A stretch of 39,853 nt of DNA. Source: Actinomycetes bacterium. GTDB lineage: Bacteria > Actinomycetota > Acidimicrobiia > Acidimicrobiales > RAAP-2. The position numbers were made by a program, and so were the translations under genes. The notes beneath the pieces were generated by a model. It worked only from the letters and a program-made list of their open reading frames with translations, was not told where the DNA came from and searched no databases. Numbering within the stretch: position 1 is the first letter of the stretch; every line of letters starts with the position of its first letter. The stretch lies in NCBI GenBank assembly GCA_021791635.1, contig JAJYWF010000011.1, forward strand, positions 1-39,853, given 5' to 3'. Shown here piece after piece: positions 1 to 8,360 of the stretch.

Positions 1-308
1 TGGCGGCGGAGTTCGCCGCGGCCGGGGCTCAGCGGGTCGGGATCAGTGCCGACCGGGTCGACAAGCAGAAGAAGTTCTCCGAGAAGTACTCGTTCGACTT
101 CCCACTCCTGTCGGATCCCGATTTCACCGTGGCCGAGCAGCTCGGGGCCCGCCGGAAGATCGGCGCGCTGGGGAACCGGCGGGTCACCTTCGTCATCGAC
201 ACCAACCGCAAAGTGCTCGGGGTGGTCACCTCGGAGGTGTCCATGCGGGCCCACGCCGACCGGGCACTCGAGATCCTGGCCTCGGCCCGCGCCACCCCAC
301 CGGGCTGA
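1..308 (+). CDS. Peroxiredoxin (Bcp/AhpC-TSA type), C-terminal part
   Basis: The reading frame is open from base 3 to the TGA at 306-308 and gives the last 101 residues; the start lies left of the window. The segment fits the second half of a thioredoxin-fold peroxiredoxin: VGISAD, then KYSFDFPLLSD, a helix with a basic turn, RVTFVIDTN and a C-terminal helix. In this family that half carries the beta strands and helix after the peroxidatic Cys, which is outside the window. Such proteins reduce hydroperoxides in the cytoplasm using thioredoxin-like partners. No cysteine is present in the visible part, so a resolving Cys, if any, is upstream. The subclass is inferred from the KYxFxFPLLSD signature. 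Confidence 0.8.
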   Translation, partial: AAEFAAAGAQRVGISADRVDKQKKFSEKYSFDFPLLSDPDFTVAEQLGARRKIGALGNRRVTFVIDTNRKVLGVVTSEVSMRAHADRALEILASARATPPG

Positions 309-373
309 ATCCGCAGGCCCGACCTCGCCGACATGGAGAGCACGACACCCGAGCGCATCACCGGCAGGCGCCC

Positions 374-1234
374 GTGACCACGGTCGCCGTCACCGGATCG
401 GCGTCGGGGATCGGCGCCGCCTGTGCCGCCAGGCTCGGCGCGGGCGGGACCCGGGTCATCGGCATCGACCGGCACCGGGCCGACGTCATCGCCGATCTCG
501 GCACCGAGGGCGGGCGGGAGGAAGCCTGCCGGGCGGTGGCCAGGCTCTGCGGGGGCCGGCTCGACGGGCTGGTGACGTGCGCCGGACTGGCTGGAGCGCC
601 GGACCGACCGGGTTCAGTGCTGGCATCGGTGAACTACTTCGGGACGGTGGGCATGCTCACCGGGCTCCGCCCGCTGCTGGCGGACGGGACGTCGCCGGCG
701 GCGGTGGCCGTCAGCTCGAACTCGGCCACCATCCAGCCCGGCGTCCCGAGCGCCGTGGTGAGGGCCTGCCTGGCCGGTGACGAGCCCGGCGCCCGGCGGC
801 TGGCCGACGACTTCGGGTCACTGGCCACGTACCCGGCCACGAAGCTGGCTCTGGCCCACTGGATCCGGCGCCAGGCCACCGGAGCCAACTGGATCGGGAG
901 CGGTATCCGATTGAATGCCGTGGCCCCGGGGATGGTGGACACCCCCCTGGTGGCCGAAGGCCGGGCCGATCCGGTCGTGGGGCCGCTGCTCGAGAGCTTT
1001 CCGATCCCCGTCGGCCGGCCCGGCCGCCCCGAGGAGATTGCTGCGCTGGTGGACCTGCTGCTCGGGCCTGAAGGCGGGTTCTTCTGCGGGTCGGTGCTCC
1101 TGGTCGACGGCGGCAGCGAGGCGCTGCTGCGGCCCACCGACTGGCCGTCGCCGTGGAGCTCCGACGACGGGCCGGCGGCCGACGGTGACGCTAAGGCGTG
1201 CTCTCGGGAGACCCCAAGCGGAAGAACGGGTTGA
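374..1234 (+). CDS. Short-chain dehydrogenase/reductase (SDR)
   Basis: A 286-residue protein with GTG start. It has the classical SDR layout: the NAD(P)-binding glycine motif TGSASGIG near the N-terminus, an acidic residue after the second strand (GIDRH, which tends to favour NAD), TCAG in place of NNAG, the SSNSAT serine region, and the catalytic YPATK (Y153, K157). The late NAVAPGMVDTPL and VDGG motifs are also present. The closest type appears to be the 3-alpha-hydroxysteroid dehydrogenase-like group, which shares the short loop after the nucleotide site, but the substrate is not determinable. The last 30-odd residues extend past the normal SDR end and overlap the convergent fae-like gene by 44 bases, so the tail is probably not functional. 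Confidence 0.85.
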   Translation: MTTVAVTGSASGIGAACAARLGAGGTRVIGIDRHRADVIADLGTEGGREEACRAVARLCGGRLDGLVTCAGLAGAPDRPGSVLASVNYFGTVGMLTGLRPLLADGTSPAAVAVSSNSATIQPGVPSAVVRACLAGDEPGARRLADDFGSLATYPATKLALAHWIRRQATGANWIGSGIRLNAVAPGMVDTPLVAEGRADPVVGPLLESFPIPVGRPGRPEEIAALVDLLLGPEGGFFCGSVLLVDGGSEALLRPTDWPSPWSSDDGPAADGDAKACSRETPSGRTG

Positions 1235-1754
1235 AGGGAGCGTCCCGGGCGGCGAGCACGCTGGCCAGATCGGGAAGGCCGTGGAGCCCGGCCTCCAGCG
1301 CGCTCTTCACGGCCCGGCGGTTGTGGGCGAAGACCAGCTCCTCGTCCCTGGCGTTCGGATCCACCCACACGGCGGCGATGAGCAGCAGCGTGTCCGCCGC
1401 GCCGGGCGGGATCACCGCCGCGGCGACGGCGTCGAGCACGCCTGATGCCACTCCGGCCTGGGCCGCACCCCACGTGAGGCGGGCGTGGGTGTCTCCGCTG
1501 ATGGCCGCCTTGTTCACGAACAACGTGAACGGCTTGGCCGGAAGGCCGGGGCGGACCACGACGACGAAGGGTGCGTGCCCGGGACCCGGGGTCGCCAGCG
1601 CGGTGGCCCACGCCGTCTCCACCGGCCCGCCCCGAGCGCCGAGGACGGTGTTGACATGGGCGGCCTCAGGGCCCTGACCCACGAAGGCCTCGCCGAACTG
1701 CGTCGGTGGTCGACCGGCGCTCGCCGGTGTCGGCGTGCTGGGGTCCGGTGTCAC
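1191..1754 (-). CDS. fae: Formaldehyde-activating enzyme (Fae) homologue
   Basis: The product (187 residues from GTG 1754) matches the Fae fold from end to end: FGEAFVGQGPEAAHVN holds the conserved His region, followed by GPVETAWATAL, GHAPFVVVVRPGLPAKP, TLFVNKAAI and the C-terminal AHNRRAVKSAL helix. Fae condenses formaldehyde with tetrahydromethanopterin in C1 metabolism; homologues outside methylotrophs and archaea exist with unproven roles. The start at GTG 1754 is chosen because it overlaps the stop of the upstream oxygenase gene in a GTGA junction, suggesting translational coupling; an in-frame GTG at 1778 is the alternative. No other H4MPT-pathway gene is visible nearby, so formaldehyde binding is inferred from homology only. 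Confidence 0.85.
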   Translation of the reverse strand: MTPDPSTPTPASAGRPPTQFGEAFVGQGPEAAHVNTVLGARGGPVETAWATALATPGPGHAPFVVVVRPGLPAKPFTLFVNKAAISGDTHARLTWGAAQAGVASGVLDAVAAAVIPPGAADTLLLIAAVWVDPNARDEELVFAHNRRAVKSALEAGLHGLPDLASVLAARDAPFNPFFRLGSPESTP

Positions 1755-2590
1755 ACCGGCCACGTCTCGGGTGGGCACTCAAAGGGCACCGTCCGTCCGT
1801 AGCGGCTCTGGCGGAGCAGCTCGCTCCCCACGGTGCCCGGCACGGTGTCGTAGGCCAGCAGGCCGACGTGGCGGTAGGTGGTTCCCCGCACCGGGCTGAC
1901 CCGGTGGAGGGAGTGCCGACCGGCGAAGATCAGCAGGGTGCCGGGGGTCATGGGCAGGGTGGTCACCGCCGACCGGTCTCCGTCGAGCACCCGGGCCACG
2001 TCGGGATAGTGCTCGTCTCCGGCGCCGCGGATGAGAGGAGCTACTTCGAAGTCACCGCCCGACTCGGCCGCCTGGATGGCCAGGGAGACCACGAAGTCGG
2101 TCTGGTCGAAGTGCCACTGGAGCTGGTCGCCGTCACCCATCACGGCCAGGTTGAGAGCGCCGAACGGATCGGCGTACCGGTGGACCGGGCCCCGCCCGAG
2201 CACGGCCCCGACCAGGTGCAAGAGCGGATCCCACTCGTAGAGTGCCCGAAGGGGCGAGTCGGTCGGGATGAGGTCGTAGGCCACGGCGCCGACGGAGAAT
2301 TCCGACAGGCGTCGGCGGGGATGGTCGCTCGGCCACGACGGGTCAGGGAGCTCGAGGTACGCCCCGGCGATGCCGGCGGATCGGTGGGCCCGCGGCACCA
2401 GGCGCTCGGCGTCGGCCACCAGGGCCGCCACTCCTTCGGCGGTCACGAAGCCGGGCAGCTCGACCGCGCCGGTGCTGCCGAACTGCTCCCGGGCGGCGGC
2501 CACCACGCCGGCGGCGGCCGGCGGGGCATCGAGCGGGTAGCGCTCCATGTCGACCAAGGTCGTGACGTCGGGTGCCTCGGTGGTCGTCAT
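1751..2590 (-). CDS. HalD/BesD-like Fe(II)/2-oxoglutarate oxygenase
   Basis: A 279-residue protein starting at ATG 2590. Its C-terminal half carries the double-stranded beta-helix signature of the BesD/HalD group: WHFDQTDF with H160 and D162, the SGGDFEVAP strand, PGTLLIFAGRHSLHRVSP with distal H229, then RGTTYRH with the likely 2-oxoglutarate arginine. BesD-type amino-acid halogenases replace the Asp of the HxD motif by Gly so that chloride can bind; this protein keeps Asp, so hydroxylation is the expected chemistry (inference). It is the first gene of a two-gene unit with the Fae homologue, overlapping by 4 bases. The 146-base gap to the divergent Old Yellow Enzyme gene must hold both promoters. 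Confidence 0.75.
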   Translation of the reverse strand: MTTTEAPDVTTLVDMERYPLDAPPAAAGVVAAAREQFGSTGAVELPGFVTAEGVAALVADAERLVPRAHRSAGIAGAYLELPDPSWPSDHPRRRLSEFSVGAVAYDLIPTDSPLRALYEWDPLLHLVGAVLGRGPVHRYADPFGALNLAVMGDGDQLQWHFDQTDFVVSLAIQAAESGGDFEVAPLIRGAGDEHYPDVARVLDGDRSAVTTLPMTPGTLLIFAGRHSLHRVSPVRGTTYRHVGLLAYDTVPGTVGSELLRQSRYGRTVPFECPPETWPV

Positions 2591-2736
2591 GTGGGCTCTC
2601 CTGACCTTCGCTTCCCCCGCCGGCAGGCTAACCGCCGGAAGCGACCGCGGTCGGCAGTCACCTCCGTCCGGCCGCTATCGTGCAGGCACGCCGAGGGGAA
2701 CCCGTCACCGACCGGGGCGGCACCACAGGAGACTCC

Positions 2737-3930
2737 ATGTCCGAAGCGACTTCAGCGGTGTTCCAGCCGGCGTCACTCGGGCCGCTGACCCTCCGGAACC
2801 GGGTAGTCAAGGCCGCCACCTTCGAAGGGGTGATGCCCCGGGGACTGGTGACCGACGAGCTCGTGGAGTTCCACCAGAGGGTGGCCAAGGGCGGCGTGGG
2901 CATGTCCACGGTGGCCTACCTGGCCGTCTCGCCCGAAGGGAGGACCGACCGGCACTGCATCCACTTCCGGCCCGAGGCACTCGAGGGGCTCACCCGCCTC
3001 ACCGGTGCCATCCACGACGCCGGGGCGCTGGCCGCGGCCCAAGTGGGTCACGCCGGTCCGGTGGCGAACCCCCGCTCCAACCGGATGCCGGTCCTGGCGC
3101 CGTCGGCCGGGTGGACGCCGCTCGGTACCCGGTTGCGGGCCGTGACCGAGGGTGACATCTCCCGGATCACCGCCGACTTCGCCCGTGGGGCATCGATGGC
3201 CGCCGAAGCCGGCTTCGACAGCATCGAGATCCACCTCGGGCACAACTACCTCTTGAGCGCCTTTCTGAGCCCGAAGCTGAACCGACGTCACGACGACTGG
3301 GGCGGCTCCGTCGAGAACCGGGCCCGGTTCCCCCGCCAAGTGGTGACCGCCGTGCGACAGGCCGTGGGGGCTTCGCTGGCCGTCACCGCCAAGCTGAACA
3401 TGGCCGACGGCGTCGCCGGTGGGCTGTGGCTCGACGAGAGCCTGGAAGTGGCCCGGCTGCTCGAAGCCGACGGTCACCTCGACGCGCTCGAGCTCACCGG
3501 CGGGAGCTCCCTGGCCAACCCGATGTACCTGTTCCGAGGTGAGGCGCCGTTGAAGGAGTTCGCCGCCACCCTGCCCATGCCCCTGCGGCTCGGGTTCAGG
3601 CTCGTGGGCCGGCGCTTCATGCCGTCGTACCCGTTCGAGGAGGCGTTCTTCCTCCCCTACGCCCGACAGTTCCGAGCCGCCCTCACCATGCCGCTCATCC
3701 TCCTCGGCGGGATCAACCGCCTCGACACCATGGAGCAGGCCCTCGACGAGGGATTCACCCTGGTGGCAATGGCCCGGGCCCTGCTGCGCCAGCCCGACCT
3801 GGTGGACCGGCTCCAGCGCGGCACGGCCTCCGAGTCGCTCTGTGTCCACTGCAACCGCTGTATGCCCACCATCTACCGGGGGACCCGTTGCGTCCTGGTG
3901 GGCGAAGGTGTCGCTACCGGTCGGGAGTAG
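2737..3930 (+). CDS. NADH:flavin oxidoreductase (Old Yellow Enzyme family)
   Basis: A 397-residue FMN TIM-barrel protein. The ATG at 2737 is preceded by AGGAG at proper spacing, so it is preferred over an upstream in-frame start. Visible OYE landmarks are LTLRNRVVKAAT, AAQVGHAG, FARGASMAAEAGFDSIEIHLGHNYLLSAFLSP (described by motif ends FARG and LSP), DDWGGSVENRARF and LILLGGIN, then MARALLRQPDLV. The C-terminus has a Cys cluster CVHCNRC followed ten residues later by another Cys, as in relatives that keep part of an iron-sulphur motif, but the longer FAD/NAD domain of 2,4-dienoyl-CoA reductases is absent. Substrate unknown; it probably reduces an activated alkene. Confidence 0.88.
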   Translation: MSEATSAVFQPASLGPLTLRNRVVKAATFEGVMPRGLVTDELVEFHQRVAKGGVGMSTVAYLAVSPEGRTDRHCIHFRPEALEGLTRLTGAIHDAGALAAAQVGHAGPVANPRSNRMPVLAPSAGWTPLGTRLRAVTEGDISRITADFARGASMAAEAGFDSIEIHLGHNYLLSAFLSPKLNRRHDDWGGSVENRARFPRQVVTAVRQAVGASLAVTAKLNMADGVAGGLWLDESLEVARLLEADGHLDALELTGGSSLANPMYLFRGEAPLKEFAATLPMPLRLGFRLVGRRFMPSYPFEEAFFLPYARQFRAALTMPLILLGGINRLDTMEQALDEGFTLVAMARALLRQPDLVDRLQRGTASESLCVHCNRCMPTIYRGTRCVLVGEGVATGRE

Positions 3931-3964
3931 AGTGCGCGTGTCGGAGGGAACGGAGGGCGGGGTC

Positions 3965-4819
3965 ATGAGAGCCAGCGCGGGAGACCGGTGGGGTTCCGGC
4001 TCCGGGTCAGGACCGTTCCGAGCGCCGGTCGGGATGGCGGGGGCGGTGGGAGCACTGGTGCTGGGGCTGGCGCTGTCGGCCTGCTCGTCGGGAACCACCA
4101 CGCCGGCGGCCTCCCGGCAGAGCCGGGCCACGACAGGGGGTGCACCGACGTCGACGACGTCAGGTGGTGCCTCCACGAAGCACACGACCGGTCCGCAGGG
4201 CGGCTCGGGCCCGGTCTCGGTGCCGGCCACAGCTTCGACCTCGCCGGGATCGACCACCACGACCACCACGGTGCCGGCGGCGCTGGCCGGGCTGGTCACC
4301 GAGCTGCTCACGACGGCCGACCTCCCGAGCGGCTGGAGCAGCTCGGGGCTGCACAGTGGCACCACCTCGGCCGCCACCAACCTCCCGGCCACAGCTCCGG
4401 CGTGCCTGCGGGCGGTCGACAGCATCCAGTCCACCTTCGGATCCCTCTCGGCCACCTTCACCGATTCGGCGGCGGGCCTCAAGCTCCAAGAGACGCTGGT
4501 CCAGGCCAGCTCACCGGCAGCCGCCAGCTCGGCCTACGGCCAGCTCACCTCCACCTTGGCCACCTGCAACTCGACCGGCTCGCCGGGAGCGGCGTCGGCG
4601 TTGGTCGTCTCGCCGGTCGCCCTCCCCTCGGTGGCCCAGCCGAGCACCGCCTTGAGCATCACGGTCCGGACCAGCAGCGCCACCACCGCATCGGTGGCCG
4701 TGCTCGGTCCCCGGGGTGACGTGATCTGGGTGGTGGCGCTCGCCGGCAGCTCGACGCCGAACTCGGCCACGCTGTCGACCATCGCCAACGCCGCCCTGGC
4801 GAAGATACCGGCCGGCTGA
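3965..4819 (+). CDS. Ser/Thr-rich lipoprotein of unknown function
   Basis: A 284-residue secreted lipoprotein. After a basic N-terminus there is a hydrophobic stretch ending in the lipobox LALSAC, then a long disordered Thr/Ser/Gly/Pro linker up to about residue 100, as is common for actinobacterial surface lipoproteins. The remaining domain (TELLTTADLPSGW onward) resembles small periplasmic sensor-type domains with a DLPxGW motif and two conserved-looking Cys (ACLRAVDS and ATCNSTG) that could form a disulphide. The start ATG 3965 follows a GGAGGGCGGGG purine stretch. I do not recognise a specific family. It sits convergent to dnaB. Confidence 0.7.
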   Translation: MRASAGDRWGSGSGSGPFRAPVGMAGAVGALVLGLALSACSSGTTTPAASRQSRATTGGAPTSTTSGGASTKHTTGPQGGSGPVSVPATASTSPGSTTTTTTVPAALAGLVTELLTTADLPSGWSSSGLHSGTTSAATNLPATAPACLRAVDSIQSTFGSLSATFTDSAAGLKLQETLVQASSPAAASSAYGQLTSTLATCNSTGSPGAASALVVSPVALPSVAQPSTALSITVRTSSATTASVAVLGPRGDVIWVVALAGSSTPNSATLSTIANAALAKIPAG

Positions 4820-4862
4820 CGACTGGACCACCTCGCTGGTCAAGGATCGGACGCTGGGGGGC

Positions 4863-6242
4863 TCAGACCGACCGCATGTTGTCGAACCTGGCGTACTGGT
4901 TCAAGAACACCAGGTGGGCTGAGCCGGTGGGCCCGTTGCGGTGCTTGGCCACGATGATCTCGGCCATCCCCCGACGGTCGAGGGGCGTGTCGGGATCGTA
5001 CTGCTCCTCGCGGTAGATGAAGAGGACCACGTCGGCGTCCTGTTCGAGCGATCCGGACTCCCGGAGGTCGGACAGCATGGGGCGCTTGTCCTGGCGGGAC
5101 TCCAGCCCTCGGGAGAGCTGCGAGAGCGCCACCACCGGGCACCCCAGCTCACGGGCCAGGATCTTGAGGCCCCTGCTGATCTCAGCCACCTCCACCTGGC
5201 GGTTCTCGCGAGCCCGGCCGGACATGAGCTGGAGGTAGTCCACCACCACCAGCCCGAGGTCCCCTTCGCTCTTGCGGAGTCGCCGGGCCCGGGCCCGGAT
5301 GTCCATCACCGTGAGATTCGGGTTGTCGTCGATGAAGATCGTGGACTCGCTCAGGCGGCTAACCGCCGAGCTGACCTTCAGCCAGTCGGAGTCGAGGAGG
5401 TGCCCGGTCCGCATGCGCTGGGCGTCGACCCTGGCCTCGGAGGACAGCATGCGCTGGGTCAGCTCCAAGTGGCCCATCTCGAGTGAGAACAGCAGCGCCG
5501 GTCGCTGGACGACCATCCCGACGTGCGCCAGGATTCCCAGGGCGAAACTGGTCTTCCCCATGGCCGGCCGGGCACCGACGATGGTGAGGCTCGCCGGCTG
5601 CAGGCCGGCCAGGATGTCGTCGAGATCGGCGTACCCGGTGGGGACCCCGGTGATGCGACCCCCGTGCTGGTTCAGCTCCTCGATCCGGTCCAGGCTGGGC
5701 CCGATGAGGTTCCGCAAGGCCTCGATGGTGTCGGTCGTCCGCCGCTCGGACAGGTCGAACACCATGCGCTCGGCCTCGTCCACGGCGGCGGTGACGTCTT
5801 CGGGGACCGAGTAGCCGATCTCGGCGATCTCGGCACCGACTCCCACCAGGCGCCGCAGGAGAGCGTGCTCCTCGACGATGCGGGCGTAGTGGGCGGCGTT
5901 GGCCACCGAAGGGGTGTTCGCCTGGAGCGACACCAGCTGCGACGGGTCGCCGATGGCTTCGAGGAGTGTGGCCCGCCGCAGCTCGTCGGCCACGGTCACG
6001 GCATCGATCGGCTCGCCGCGCTCGAAGAGGGAGACGATGGCCGAGAAGATGTGGGCGTGGGCCGGCTTGTAGAAATCCCCGCCCGAGCAGATCTCGATGG
6101 CCACCGCCGTGGCGTCGGCGGACAGGAGCATGGACCCGAGTAGGGACTCCTCGGCCTCGAGGTTGTGGGGGGGTACGCGCGGACCGGTGCCGGACGCCGG
6201 TCTCAGGAGCCGGGGAGGAGGGCTGTCGAACGCTTGGACCAT
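4863..6242 (-). CDS. dnaB: Replicative DNA helicase DnaB
   Basis: A 459-residue protein with the N-terminal DnaB domain (PHNLEAEESLLGSML) and the RecA-like C-terminal domain: Walker A GARPAMGKT with K230, LFSLEM, the Walker B segment LVVVDYLQLMSG, and the arginine-finger region SDLRESGSLEQDADVV. It unwinds the fork as a hexamer ahead of the replisome. ATG 6242 is chosen because GAGG lies immediately upstream and the family usually starts shortly before PPHNLEAE; a TTG at 6290 would add 16 residues. No intein is present. The usual actinobacterial neighbours rpsF-ssb-rpsR-rplI lie just upstream on the same strand, but an oppositely oriented esterase gene separates them from dnaB. Confidence 0.97.
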   Translation of the reverse strand: MVQAFDSPPPRLLRPASGTGPRVPPHNLEAEESLLGSMLLSADATAVAIEICSGGDFYKPAHAHIFSAIVSLFERGEPIDAVTVADELRRATLLEAIGDPSQLVSLQANTPSVANAAHYARIVEEHALLRRLVGVGAEIAEIGYSVPEDVTAAVDEAERMVFDLSERRTTDTIEALRNLIGPSLDRIEELNQHGGRITGVPTGYADLDDILAGLQPASLTIVGARPAMGKTSFALGILAHVGMVVQRPALLFSLEMGHLELTQRMLSSEARVDAQRMRTGHLLDSDWLKVSSAVSRLSESTIFIDDNPNLTVMDIRARARRLRKSEGDLGLVVVDYLQLMSGRARENRQVEVAEISRGLKILARELGCPVVALSQLSRGLESRQDKRPMLSDLRESGSLEQDADVVLFIYREEQYDPDTPLDRRGMAEIIVAKHRNGPTGSAHLVFLNQYARFDNMRSV

Positions 6243-6346
6243 GGCCTCGCTACCTTGAGCGATGGGGCCTGGGGAAGGTAAGGGCAACAACCTGGGGATT
6301 CACGACCCCGAACCGCCCGTCGTCGGGGGACAAGCAGTGGAGAACA

Positions 6347-6378
6347 CCCCGACCACTGGGGACAACCTGGGGTCGGGG
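6347..6378. other. Inverted repeat in the dnaB-esterase divergent region
   Basis: The 288-base region 6243-6530 between the divergent dnaB and esterase genes has no convincing gene. It contains a perfect 8-bp inverted repeat, CCCCGACC at 6347-6354 and GGTCGGGG at 6371-6378, with a 16-base spacer, and several CTGGGGA repeats around it. It could be an operator or an mRNA hairpin; there is no U-tract. Function unknown. Confidence 0.35.
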
Positions 6379-6530
6379 CTGGTCGGCAGACGGATGGGCT
6401 CCACGGACCCAGCATGACAGGGGGCTGTGACCGACCGGTGGACGCCGTGTGGGGCGGGCCAGGCCGCTCGCCATCGCCGGTGGTGTCTCGGACGGTGCCG
6501 CACCGGCATCCTCGGCTACTGTCCACCGTG

Positions 6531-7814
6531 ATGGGGGGAGCGAACCGGGTCATCCCGGCGCGAGGCAGCACCAGGCACCGCCCGGCGAGGTTCGCGACGG
6601 CGTGCTTCGGAGCCGTCGGGATCGTCGTCGCGTCTTCCCTCGTGACTTCCTGCTCCACGTCGGTGACGCAGGTGGTTCACGAACGACCACCGCGGGTCGT
6701 CACCGTCACCATCCCCTCGCACGGCATGGTCACATCGAAGTGGCTGAGCCATTCGGGCCAACCCCGTGCCGACGTCCTGCTGCCGGCCGGCTATACACGA
6801 TCCAAGTCCTATCCCCTGCTCGTCCTGCTCCACGGGGCGGCCAGTCCATACTCCTGGTACGTCCAAGCCGGCCTCACCGACGTGTTCGCCCACCTGAACG
6901 CCATCGTGGTCACCCCTCCGGGGGGGACCGGCTGGTACACGAACTGGTGGAACAACGGGGAACGCGGCGACCCGAGCTGGGAGAGCTACGAGCTGGAGGA
7001 GGTCATCCCCACCATCCTGGCGAAGTACCGGATACTCCCGCAGCGCCGGTACCACGCCATCGCCGGCATCTCGATGGGGGGTCTCGGTGCGCCGTTCCTC
7101 GGTGGGCGGCTGCCCGGTTTCTTCGGATCGGTCGCGATCCTGTCCGGCTACGTCGATCCACAGCTGCAACAGGGTCTCGTCAACATCATGGGCATCCTCT
7201 CGCTCGCCGCTCCGAAGGGCGACCTGGACCCCAATCCGGTCGACGGACCTTCAACAGGCTTCTACGCAGACGGCCACAACCCGACCCGACTGGCCATGAA
7301 CTTGAAGCAGACCCGCGTCTTCGAGACCGCCGGAACCGGCGTCGTGAGCAGTGCCGACAAGGCGGCCGGCACCATTCCGACAGAGACAGTCGGTCTGGTG
7401 GAAGAAGGCAAGATCATCTACCCCATGAGCGAGGCGATGCACCGAGCCCTCGTCTCCGCCGGTGTCGACGTGACGTACCAGGTGCACCCCGGCGGCCACC
7501 TGGTGCCCGACTTCCGCGGGGAGCTCGAGGCGATGCTGGCGTGGGGACTGTTCAAGCCGGTTCCGACCGATCCCTCGAGCTGGACGAACGACACCGTGGC
7601 TACGGGTGGGAAGCTGTGGTCCGTCGCCTACCGGTTCGCCCGGGCACCGGACCAGGTGGTGCGATTCCACCAGTCCCGCAGCCTGCTCTCGATCTCGGCT
7701 GCGGGTTCGGAGGTCACCGTGACTGCGGGGCACTGCACCGTTCGCTCGGCAACCCCCGTCGAGATCGACATCCGCGCCTGCCACGCCGTGAGGGGAAGGT
7801 CACCCTCACCGTGA
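6531..7814 (+). CDS. Putative esterase lipoprotein (esterase D/antigen 85-like fold)
   Basis: A 427-residue exported alpha/beta hydrolase. The N-terminus has a basic region, a hydrophobic segment and a lipobox-like VTSC, so it is probably a lipoprotein. The hydrolase core shows PLLVLLHG, the YELEEVIPTIL helix, the nucleophile elbow GISMGG with Ser181, and a late His in YQVHPGGH; this order is that of the putative-esterase family that includes mycolyltransferases and esterase D. About 100 residues after the hydrolase domain form a separate C-terminal module with two Cys (HCTV, ACHA). Start ATG 6531 is favoured over upstream codons because the signal sequence then begins 25 residues in. It is inserted, in opposite orientation, between rplI and dnaB. 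Confidence 0.75.
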   Translation: MGGANRVIPARGSTRHRPARFATACFGAVGIVVASSLVTSCSTSVTQVVHERPPRVVTVTIPSHGMVTSKWLSHSGQPRADVLLPAGYTRSKSYPLLVLLHGAASPYSWYVQAGLTDVFAHLNAIVVTPPGGTGWYTNWWNNGERGDPSWESYELEEVIPTILAKYRILPQRRYHAIAGISMGGLGAPFLGGRLPGFFGSVAILSGYVDPQLQQGLVNIMGILSLAAPKGDLDPNPVDGPSTGFYADGHNPTRLAMNLKQTRVFETAGTGVVSSADKAAGTIPTETVGLVEEGKIIYPMSEAMHRALVSAGVDVTYQVHPGGHLVPDFRGELEAMLAWGLFKPVPTDPSSWTNDTVATGGKLWSVAYRFARAPDQVVRFHQSRSLLSISAAGSEVTVTAGHCTVRSATPVEIDIRACHAVRGRSPSP

Positions 7815-7910
7815 CACGGCGGGCCCACGTACCGGCACCCCTGGGATTGGCCGGCCACAGCGGGTGACAGCGCCAGGCGTCCCGGTCGCGCCGTTCCCGC
7901 GTGAAGCGGA

Positions 7911-8360
7911 TCAGTCGGCGGCGGCTACTTCGACGGTCAGGACCGTCTCCACGTCGGCGAAGAGGCGGACCGGCACCTCGTAGGTCCCGATGGCCTTGAT
8001 GGGGTCGGGGAGGTCGACGTGATGCCGGGCGATCTCGACGCCCTTCTGGGCCAGCACGGCCTCTACGACGTCCGAGGCGCTCACCGAGCCGAAGAGGCGC
8101 CCGGCGGCACCGGCCCGGGCCTCGACGCGCAAGACGGCACCGGCCAGGATCTGCACCTGGGCTTCGGCCGCCTCCCGGTCCTTGGCCTCTCGCAGGTCAC
8201 GACCCCGGCGCATGGCTGTCGCCTGGGCGTCGACCCCCTTGGTGGCGACGATTGCCCGACCCTGGGGGAAGAGGAAGTTCCGGGCGAACCCGCCGGCCAC
8301 GTCCACGATGTCGCCGCGCCGACCCACGCCGTCCACGTCGCTACGAAGCACGACCTTCAT
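7911..8360 (-). CDS. rplI: 50S ribosomal protein L9
   Basis: A 149-residue protein, the normal length for bacterial L9. The N-terminal rRNA-binding domain begins [17 protein letters not shown] and includes [16 protein letters not shown]; the long connecting helix is the charged [15 protein letters not shown] stretch; the C-terminal domain ends in LTVEV. It is the last gene of the rpsF-ssb-rpsR-rplI operon and its ATG overlaps the rpsR stop by one base (TGATG), so it is probably translated by coupled reinitiation. Confidence 0.97.
   Translation of the reverse strand: MKVVLRSDVDGVGRRGDIVDVAGGFARNFLFPQGRAIVATKGVDAQATAMRRGRDLREAKDREAAEAQVQILAGAVLRVEARAGAAGRLFGSVSASDVVEAVLAQKGVEIARHHVDLPDPIKAIGTYEVPVRLFADVETVLTVEVAAAD

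Noticed and set aside
634-1611. Long open frames opposite the SDR, ino1, DnaB, MurJ and Rv3909-like genes
   Set aside because: They are high-GC shadow frames with Arg/Pro/Gly-rich translations and no recognisable domains, fully overlapped by clear genes.
4826-4841. GACCA/TGGTC hairpin between the convergent lipoprotein and dnaB genes as a terminator
   Set aside because: The stem is only 5 bp and no T-rich tract follows on either strand.
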